Shown piece after piece: positions 57,455 to 64,000 of a DNA stretch of 64,000 bases; position 1 is the stretch's first letter, and every line of letters starts with the position of its first letter. The position numbers were made by a program, and so were the translations under genes. Source of the stretch: Paenibacillus sp. FSL A5-0031 (GTDB lineage Bacteria > Bacillota > Bacilli > Paenibacillales > Paenibacillaceae); the NCBI RefSeq assembly GCF_001956295.1, contig NZ_MRTD01000019.1, forward strand, positions 81,351 through 145,350. Reading direction: 5' to 3'. The notes beneath the pieces are model-generated. The model was not told where the DNA came from. It did not search any database and saw only the letters and a program-made list of their open reading frames with translations.

Positions 57455-60400
57455 ATGATCAAGAAACGTTATGCGAAAAAGGTAATTAGCTTCATTCTCA
57501 TTCTCGCCATGCTCCTGCCCGGTATGCAGGCATTCGCAGCTGAGGCCACCAGCACACAGTCAGGCAACAAATGGACGCTGGAGAATGAGGTGATCCGGAC
57601 GGAAATTGAGTTTACCAATGAAGGTCGTCTTCAAATAAACAGCTTCTTCAATAAACGCGCGGGAAGAGAGTATCTGCCCCAAGGACAGGCTCTTAATCGT
57701 TCATCCCTGTTCTCCTATAGCTATCGTCTGCTGGAGAGTAACCAGACCGGCAAAGAAACCATTGGGGCCGTAAAAACGCTGACTGCCAGCGATAGCGGTT
57801 ATACACTTGGTACGCCTACCGTGCAAAATCTTTCAATGACGACGGAAAAAGGCATCAGCTCGATCATCGGCAAGCGGCTAGAGCTTCCCGTAACGAAGGA
57901 CGGCATAACGATTACGCTCTCTTTTGAAATCTATGACGGCAACGCTGGCCTGAAGTATCAAACCTACATCCGCAATAACAGTGCAGATAAGCGGCTTCAA
58001 ATTACAGCCTCCGATGTCCTCAAGCTGGACATGCCGGACGAGCCGAGAAACCTGCACTATACCTGCATTACCAAATGGAAAAGCAATACGACCGGCGTTG
58101 ATCAAGCCGATTGCGGCAAAGCAAGCGAAGATATAAAAGTGCTCATCAATTTATATCAATCGGGTGATGGCTTCTATATTGGACCTGAGGTAAATTCCAA
58201 AACGCAGGTGTACAAACGGGATCCTAGCGTACCCGATTCAGGGCAAGCGTATATGGCCCGCGCCTTTGCAGGCATCAGCGCCTTTAAAGGCAAACAAGTC
58301 ACCGTTTCTACCAATCCGGAAGCGCTGCAGCTCGTCTTATTCCCGCAAGAGCAATTCGAGTATATTGCCGTCAATCTCACGGCGTTCACCGGGGATATTG
58401 TAGATGCTAAGATGGCCGTTGAAGAGCATCTTCGCACCCGCTTCAAGTACAACCATACATCCACCATTCTCAACACGAATGACTGGCAATGGGGAAATGG
58501 CAAACGCAGCGAGGCCTTCTACAAATCGACCGCCGTGCCGATTACGAAGCAAGCCGGCTTCGATATGGTTATGTTCGACGACGGCTGGAACAATGCGGAC
58601 AGCAACGGTACATCGCGGGATGGCGTTACGCCCCTTCCATCCTACACGGATAACATGAACCGTCTGGCCGATTATTACAAAAACGAAGGACTGCTGTTCG
58701 GGCTATGGTATTCCTTGTCCGGCGGCTACCACAATCGCGGCAACGATCTCGCGGATCCGGCCGTCATTGCAGCCAAAAAAGAGAAAATCCAATATATGAT
58801 CGATAACTATCATCTCGTTCATCAGATGATCGATCTTACCCAGTTTTGGCTTAATGACGAGGTGACGGAATATTCACATCCGACCGATAACGTCTACCGC
58901 AAAAACGTTTTGTCCAAGGATCTCATGAACGGCATTGTTGAGGAAAACCCGGAGTATAAGGTCAAATATACGACGGAGGTGGACATTTGGCCTTCACAGG
59001 GCGATCGCTCCAACGAGCTGCTCCATGTCATTAACAATGGCTGGACAACCTCTTCTACCGAGTATGGCGAGACTTTGGATATTTCATTGTTCGGAGGGCA
59101 GTTTGGCCATTTGCCGCTCAATTCGGTTTATTTCAATTCCGGGAATATGAGCACTGGCGATATGTCGAGCTTCTATAAATACATGTTTGCGAGAAATATT
59201 AAGCACGGAGCTTCTCCAGATACTTGGAGCCCAGCCAATATCGAGCTTGCGGGCAAATTCAACGCTTGGCGGAAATCTCCGCGGATTCAGGCTCTAACGG
59301 ACACAATCATTCGTCCCGTCTATGCCGGTGAGGGCTGGGACAGCAATGTGGCAGCGAACTGGAATCAGAACGCTGGTCCATACGTGCTCATGCACGTATC
59401 CGAGAACAAGGATCAGGCGCTCATGATCGCAACGGGCGGCGGCAAGCCCGGCGCAGCGGCAGTTGACGTTAACCTAAGATGGCTGGACAAGAATAAGTCC
59501 TACTTGGTGGAAGACATTACGCTGGATGACACCGGAATTGTCTCCTATCGGTTCAAAGGGCTGCTGACAGGCGATCAGTTGAAGAGCTTCAAGATTGATC
59601 TTGATGAAAATACGACCAAAGGCAAAGCTTACTGGATTCAGGAATTTGCGGACCAGCCTTACCAAACGCTGTATGCGGACGAGAATTTTCAGAATTCCTC
59701 GCTTACAATGGACGGCAGCTTGATTAAAATTTCCGGAACCGGAAAAGCAAACAGCTCGGGAAAAATCATTGTCTATGGCAAAAATGAGAACGCCGCTATG
59801 GCGGTTACGGTTCATTTTGACGGAACGGGCAAAGGCTCGCTCGTTATTGACCAATTTGAATCCACAGACGATGTATTCATCCCGTCCCTGCCATCTCCCG
59901 CAACTTATATCGCATCCGATTTGTTCGACCAAGGGAAAACAACGCTGTCTGGCGGAACACAGACGAAGGTTGCGGGCGGAACGACGCCTAATGCATCTAC
60001 GTTCGGCCTTAACTTTACGTCTTCAACTGCAACAGCCGGCAGCTATGTCGAGTTTGCTGTGAATGTCGCCAAAGCTGGCGTCTACCAGGTACAAGTCGCC
60101 TCCAAGGTATCGACCTCTCGAGGCAGAGGCCAGTGGTATATTGAAGGAAATAAAGCAGGAGCACTCTGGAATCAGAACGAAAGCGAGAAAATTAAATTCC
60201 ATGACCTGGGCACGGTGACCTTTGCCAGCACAGGCGAGAAAAAATTCCGCTTCCGATTCGAAGGAAGCTCGAACAAAGTGCTGAATACGGACCGAATCTT
60301 ATTAACGCCTGTATTAACGGAACCTAATCCGACGTATGAAGCAGAAAATGCCAGCCTGATTACAGCTTCAAGCGGAGCAAGCGTCTCAACCGCTAATGAC

Positions 60401-62386
60401 CCGGGCGCAAGCGGCGGCAAATGGGTGGCCGGAGCCATTCCAAGCGTTGGCGACAGCGTCTACCTCACCTTAGACGTTCAGCAGCCCGGCACCTATGTCG
60501 TAGCTGCTGCGCATCGGATTGGAACCGAAAAAGGCACCGCACAATTGCTCATTAATGGCGAAGCTGTCGGCGAGCCCTTCGATCAATACGCTGCTGCTCC
60601 CGCTTTCCAAGAGCACGCTTACGGCAGATACACATTCCCTGAGCCAGGCAGCTACGTGTTCGCCTTTCAAGTCACAGGCAAGCATGAAGCGTCAGCCAAA
60701 TATGATATATCCATTGATAAAATCAAGCTCGAAGCCGTCCCCCCGCGTATGGTCATCACCGGAAGCACCGACATGGAGGTGGGTGAGCAAGCTGCGCTTC
60801 AAGCAAGAGCAGAAGGTATCGCAGCCTTGTACACAACGGGTGATTATGTGAAATGGATCATCGCGGATCAGCAGCCGGCCGCAGGCACAGGCCGAGTCCT
60901 ATCGCTCATACCAGAAGGACTCACTGCTAAAATACGTGGCGTGAATGCCGGAACGGCAAAGTTGAAGGCAATGAGCACCGTTAGCGGCGAAGTCGCTGCC
61001 GAGGTGACGATAGTGGTAAACGGAACGGTCGTCGTTCCTCCGCAAATCACTAGCGTGACCGTAGATGGCGTTCGCGTAGTCGGAAAGCCGTTAACCGCCA
61101 ACGTTGCATTCATTAAAGGCGACAAGGACGCCAACCCCGACGACTTCGAATATGTATGGAACCGCAGCGGTTCACCGATCTCTGGTGCGAATGAACGATC
61201 TTATATCCCAACCAAAGTGGATCTAGGATCTGAGATCAGGCTCGCGGTCATTCCGGTCGATATTGCCGGTACACGCGGCGCTTTTGCCGAAAGTGCGCCC
61301 GTCTTCGTCGTTGACGCACCAGAGCAAGAACTTCCGCAAGCACTGAATGTGAAAATCGATACTGAAGCAGCTAATATCGTTGCAGGCCAGACGGTTACGG
61401 CCGTCTACGACTACTACCATGCTCTCTCAGAGGCTGAGCAAGGCACAACCGTTCAGTGGTACACCGTTAGCGACGAGGATTTGGCGAACAGGAGCATCAT
61501 TCCTGGTGCTACGGGGCTGAGCTTTACGCCAACTGCAGAGATGATAGGCCATTATTTGCAGGTCGAGATCACGCCTCGCTGCGCGGCTCAAGAAGGATCT
61601 CCAGTCACTGCGCTCGCAGCCGGACCGGTTCTGGCAGCACCTATCGAACCGAGTCCAAGCCCGAGCAGCAGCCCAACGCCGACTCCGACGGCTGCGCCAA
61701 CAGCGACGCCTACGACAGCTCCAACAGCCAAGCCTGAAGAAGGAAATTCCTCCTTCCCCGGCTTCAAGACCGAAGAAGTGCTCCTTTCCTCCGCTGGCGT
61801 TGGGCTAAGCAAACGAAGCGGTACAGCATTCGTCAGCGGTTATCCGGATCATACCTTTAAGCCGGACAAGGCGATTACAAGGGAAGAAGCGATGACAATG
61901 CTCTATCATTTGGTTGCGAACGGAGATAAGCAAATCGTGAATGTGACAGGCAACCCGTTCCAAGATGTTAAAGCTACGGCGTATTCACTAAATGCGATTC
62001 TCTATTTTGCGGAGAAAGGATTGGTTTCGGGTATTGGAGACGGCCGTTTTGCCCCTGCGAAGCCCATGACAAGAGCCGAGCTAGCCAAGCTGCTCGCCCC
62101 CTTCTTGCCAGACAAGGCCTCTTCCCCTGCTCCGACATTCAAGGATGTCGAGGGTCACTGGGCAGAAGAAGCTATCCAACAGCTCGCTGGCCAAGGCTTG
62201 ATGGTCGGCTTTGAGGACCACTCGTTCCGTCCGGATGGCGAGCTCACCCGAGCGCAAATCGTTACCGTTCTCTGCAGGCTCCTCGGCAGGGAGCCAGCAG
62301 CAAGCGATGAGCAGGCCGCGAACACCTTTACCGATCTGAATGTCAACCATTGGGCCTACGGCTACATCAAAGAAGCGGCTCAATAA
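57455..62386 (+). CDS. Giant secreted GH36-like glycosidase with SLH anchor, 1643 aa
   Basis: Surface-anchored glycoside hydrolase. Signal VISFILILAMLLPGMQAFAA at the N-terminus; a beta-sandwich and (beta/alpha)8 catalytic region resembling GH36/GH27 alpha-galactosidases (residues about 40-760; FDMVMFDDGWNNADSNGTSR, GLLFGLWYSLSGG, VKYTTEVDIWPSQGDRSNEL), two galactose-binding-like CBM domains (about 815-1100), Ig/BIG-like domains (about 1100-1390), a Pro/Thr/Ser/Ala linker (PSPSPSSSPTPTPTAAPTAT) and three SLH domains (about 1450-1640; SGYPDHTFKPDKAITREEAM, SGIGDGRFAPAKPMTRAELA, VGFEDHSFRPDGELTRAQIV). Ribosome site AGGAGGGG. Family assignment is by resemblance; the substrate could be a galactose-containing or related glycan. 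Probably starts degradation outside the cell for the block-2 importer. Confidence 0.85.
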   Translation: MIKKRYAKKVISFILILAMLLPGMQAFAAEATSTQSGNKWTLENEVIRTEIEFTNEGRLQINSFFNKRAGREYLPQGQALNRSSLFSYSYRLLESNQTGKETIGAVKTLTASDSGYTLGTPTVQNLSMTTEKGISSIIGKRLELPVTKDGITITLSFEIYDGNAGLKYQTYIRNNSADKRLQITASDVLKLDMPDEPRNLHYTCITKWKSNTTGVDQADCGKASEDIKVLINLYQSGDGFYIGPEVNSKTQVYKRDPSVPDSGQAYMARAFAGISAFKGKQVTVSTNPEALQLVLFPQEQFEYIAVNLTAFTGDIVDAKMAVEEHLRTRFKYNHTSTILNTNDWQWGNGKRSEAFYKSTAVPITKQAGFDMVMFDDGWNNADSNGTSRDGVTPLPSYTDNMNRLADYYKNEGLLFGLWYSLSGGYHNRGNDLADPAVIAAKKEKIQYMIDNYHLVHQMIDLTQFWLNDEVTEYSHPTDNVYRKNVLSKDLMNGIVEENPEYKVKYTTEVDIWPSQGDRSNELLHVINNGWTTSSTEYGETLDISLFGGQFGHLPLNSVYFNSGNMSTGDMSSFYKYMFARNIKHGASPDTWSPANIELAGKFNAWRKSPRIQALTDTIIRPVYAGEGWDSNVAANWNQNAGPYVLMHVSENKDQALMIATGGGKPGAAAVDVNLRWLDKNKSYLVEDITLDDTGIVSYRFKGLLTGDQLKSFKIDLDENTTKGKAYWIQEFADQPYQTLYADENFQNSSLTMDGSLIKISGTGKANSSGKIIVYGKNENAAMAVTVHFDGTGKGSLVIDQFESTDDVFIPSLPSPATYIASDLFDQGKTTLSGGTQTKVAGGTTPNASTFGLNFTSSTATAGSYVEFAVNVAKAGVYQVQVASKVSTSRGRGQWYIEGNKAGALWNQNESEKIKFHDLGTVTFASTGEKKFRFRFEGSSNKVLNTDRILLTPVLTEPNPTYEAENASLITASSGASVSTANDPGASGGKWVAGAIPSVGDSVYLTLDVQQPGTYVVAAAHRIGTEKGTAQLLINGEAVGEPFDQYAAAPAFQEHAYGRYTFPEPGSYVFAFQVTGKHEASAKYDISIDKIKLEAVPPRMVITGSTDMEVGEQAALQARAEGIAALYTTGDYVKWIIADQQPAAGTGRVLSLIPEGLTAKIRGVNAGTAKLKAMSTVSGEVAAEVTIVVNGTVVVPPQITSVTVDGVRVVGKPLTANVAFIKGDKDANPDDFEYVWNRSGSPISGANERSYIPTKVDLGSEIRLAVIPVDIAGTRGAFAESAPVFVVDAPEQELPQALNVKIDTEAANIVAGQTVTAVYDYYHALSEAEQGTTVQWYTVSDEDLANRSIIPGATGLSFTPTAEMIGHYLQVEITPRCAAQEGSPVTALAAGPVLAAPIEPSPSPSSSPTPTPTAAPTATPTTAPTAKPEEGNSSFPGFKTEEVLLSSAGVGLSKRSGTAFVSGYPDHTFKPDKAITREEAMTMLYHLVANGDKQIVNVTGNPFQDVKATAYSLNAILYFAEKGLVSGIGDGRFAPAKPMTRAELAKLLAPFLPDKASSPAPTFKDVEGHWAEEAIQQLAGQGLMVGFEDHSFRPDGELTRAQIVTVLCRLLGREPAASDEQAANTFTDLNVNHWAYGYIKEAAQ

Positions 62387-62418
62387 ACAAGCAGAAAGAG
62401 CATAAAACAAAGAGCTTT

Positions 62419-62468
62419 AAAGGCGGCTGCTTTCCGACATTACTTTCGGAAAGCAGCCGCCTTATTTT
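62419..62468 (+). terminator. Strong terminator after the SLH glycosidase gene
   Basis: AAGGCGGCTGCTTTCCG and CGGAAAGCAGCCGCCTT form a perfect 17-bp stem with loop ACATTACTTT, followed by ATTTTA. 33 nt after the stop codon. Between it and 62739 I see no gene. Confidence 0.92.
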
Positions 62469-62739
62469 ATGAGAGTTTCCCATGTATGCACCAGAAATTT
62501 TCCATTCATAAGCCAATTTGTGAGTACTTACTAGGGTTGAGAAAACGGCATGAAAAATATCGTCCTTATTTAAGAATGTGCTAAAACCAACATCATATAA
62601 AGCCGAATCCTTCCAATAAAGTTCACAGAATAAAAGGGCAGCGCTCGTCTCACAAACTTCTTCGAATCTTGAGAGTAATCTTCGAGCCTCTTCCTCTTAA
62701 ATATGTTACGATGGTGATTTAACAATTCAGCTAGTTACA

Positions 62740-62768
62740 TAGAACTATCGTTCCCCGTTAGTTGAATA
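62740..62768 (+). repeat. Single right arm; array resumes after block 2
   Basis: ATAGAACTATCGTTCCCCGT then TAGTTGAAT; no hairpin or left arm to its left. Confidence 0.75.
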
Positions 62769-62775
62769 GTCCATA

Positions 62776-63758
62776 CTAATAACCTATATCCAACTGATGC
62801 TTTGCATAAGCCGCTGCCCCTATCATACCTGACCGTCCACCAAGTTGTGCAGCCACCACACTGCAAGCATTTGAAGACAATTTAAGCGCATGATTACGGA
62901 TGGTTTCTCGGACGGTATGTAGGAGTCTGTCTCCAGCGGCTGATACACCACCACCAATAATTATTAATTCAGGATTAAATAAGTTGACTACATTTGTAAG
63001 ACCAAACCCTAGAATTTTACCAGTTTCGTGCATGACCTCTATAGCCAGTTGGTCGTTCAAATCATAGGCATCCGAAATCATTTTCGCATTGATCCGGCTC
63101 GAGTCGCCTTCAATCCAGGTCTGAATAATACTATGCTCTCCGCTTTCCAACTTTTCAACACAGGTACGTACCATGCCTATGGCAGATACATATCTACCCA
63201 AACAACCTGAACTACCACATCTGCATGGTCGACCCTCCCTGAACATGTTCATATGCCCAATTTCTCCGATGCTGGAAGTAGTACCATATAGGACCTTTCC
63301 ATCCACCACAATCCCAGAGCCCAATCCAGTTCCAATAGTAACTAGCACTACGTTTTTAAATCTTTTCCAGCTCCAAAATACCACTCTCCGTAGAGATTTA
63401 CTCGGACATCGTTGTCGATAAAAACTGGGAATGAAAATTCTTTATTCATCTCCTGGACAACGTGGATATTTTCCCATCCTGGAAAGTTAGGTGAGAATAT
63501 AGAAAGCCCTTCTTTGGGATTTAGCAATCCGGGAATACCTAATCCCATACAAATTACATTTTCTTTGGTAATATGATGAAGCTGCATCATCTCACGGATA
63601 ATGTTTTTAATTGTTTTTATCACATGATCAGGACCTTCGAAAGCGTTTGTGGGATCGCTTCTTTCGGTTACAACTTGTAAATTCTCATCTAGAATTGCTG
63701 ATTTGATATTTGTTCCACCTAGGTCAATGCCAATAATATAGTTCGGTGAATGAATCAT
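62776..63758 (-). pseudogene. ROK-family sugar kinase split by one frameshift
   Basis: N-terminal part (63758 to about 63350): YIIGIDLGGTNIKSAILDEN, MGLGIPGLLNPKEGLSIFSP, FPVFIDNDVRVNLYGEWYFG. C-terminal part (to 62776): VVLVTIGTGLGSGIVVDGKV, GEIGHMNMFREGRPCRCGSS GCLGRYVS with the ROK zinc motif CxCGxxGCxE/G, and LIIIGGGVSAAGDRLLHTVR. The halves join as GAGKDLKNVVLVTIGTG if one A is added to the run of five A near 63355. Together about 322 residues, the normal glucokinase length. Either a recent inactivation or a sequencing error in the homopolymer. Confidence 0.85.
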
Positions 63759-63810
63759 AATAAATCTCCTTTATTTGGTTTGTCGAGTTATATGATTCTA
63801 GTTAGTAGTT

Positions 63811-63906
63811 AAGCTAAACTGCCCGTTAGCTCAACGAGACTGCCGATCATTTCCGGCAGTCTTGTCCTGGTGGTTGTTACACTTAGTATCCCGTTAATTG
63901 AATAAT
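63811..63906 (+). repeat. Array element, complete, hairpin subfamily D
   Basis: Left arm AAGCTAAACTGCCCGTTAG then CTCAACGAG, hairpin GACTGCCG-ATCATTTC-CGGCAGTC, right arm TTACACTTAGTATCCCGTTA then ATTGAATAA. Confidence 0.92.
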
Positions 63907-64000
63907 GGTTCGCTTTCTATCCCAAACTGAATCCATTCGATACCTGTAACTTTTGTTTTAGTGGTTAGTCCACTAAATTCCCAAATTCCCGATTCTGAAT
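63894..64000 (-). CDS. 3' end of another cassette gene (runs off the right edge)
   Basis: The frame reads SESGIWEFSGLTTKTKVTGI then EWIQFGIESEPLFN and TAA at 63894-63896, which lies inside the array right arm. It shows that the array continues beyond the window. Family not identifiable from 34 residues. Confidence 0.55.
   Translation of the reverse strand, partial: SESGIWEFSGLTTKTKVTGIEWIQFGIESEPLFN

Noticed and set aside
47757..62768. Prophage or conjugative element carrying the array
   Set aside because: No capsid, tail, portal, relaxase, replication or integrase gene was found anywhere in the window.
250..63906. CRISPR array
   Set aside because: The repeats are 95-bp arm-hairpin-arm elements separated by genes, not short repeats with uniform spacers, and no cas gene is present.

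Overview
The window looks like chromosome of a Gram-positive, spore-forming member of the Paenibacillaceae (most likely Paenibacillus). This is inferred from Lpl/Ytc-type sugar ABC transporters with two permeases and a lipoprotein, YesM/YesN and YesS-type regulators, an S-layer-homology (SLH) anchored giant glycosidase, a CwlJ/SleB-type cell wall hydrolase, copper-amine-oxidase-stalk proteins and strong GGAGG-type ribosome sites. No rRNA or tRNA gene was seen, so the genus is inference.

The most unusual content is a gene-cassette-like array. About 45 copies of a roughly 95-bp element lie between single small genes at 0.25-9.6 kb, 19.4-47.8 kb and 62.7-63.9 kb, all in one orientation. A full copy on the + strand is a left arm (consensus AAACTATCCTGCCCGTTAG then CTTAACGA), a variable GC-rich hairpin, and a right arm (consensus GAACTATCGTTCCCCGTTAG then TTCAATGA). 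Each arm is itself an imperfect palindrome (TTRAACTA ... TAGYTYAA) around a central spacer of about 10 (left) or 11 (right) nt. The genes between copies are mostly on the minus strand, small, and unrelated: Nudix, GNAT, RibD/DHFR-like, AraC-GyrI, MerR+SDR, HTH+DUF2975, SUKH/Imm51-like immunity, RCC1, lipoproteins, tiny membrane proteins, an orphan UvrA-like domain, and many broken genes. The layout resembles an integron cassette array without an integrase, but the arms do not match attC well, so it may be a different system. An IS110/IS1111-type element sits exactly inside one left arm (28044-29860), and a remnant of a second copy ends at the equivalent base of another (41393).

Two conventional polysaccharide-use blocks break up the array. 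Block 1 (9.8-19.1 kb) has a GH88 unsaturated glucuronyl hydrolase, a heparinase II/III-family lyase, a substrate-binding lipoprotein, two permeases and a membrane AraC regulator, which suits degradation and import of a uronate-containing polysaccharide. Block 2 (47.9-62.4 kb) has YesM/YesN, a GH105-like hydrolase, a second ABC importer and a 1643-residue SLH-anchored GH36-like protein. Candidate CcpA (cre) sites precede both. Each block is bordered on its left by a remnant of the same manganese-catalase 3' end. A frameshifted ROK-family kinase and another array element close the window.
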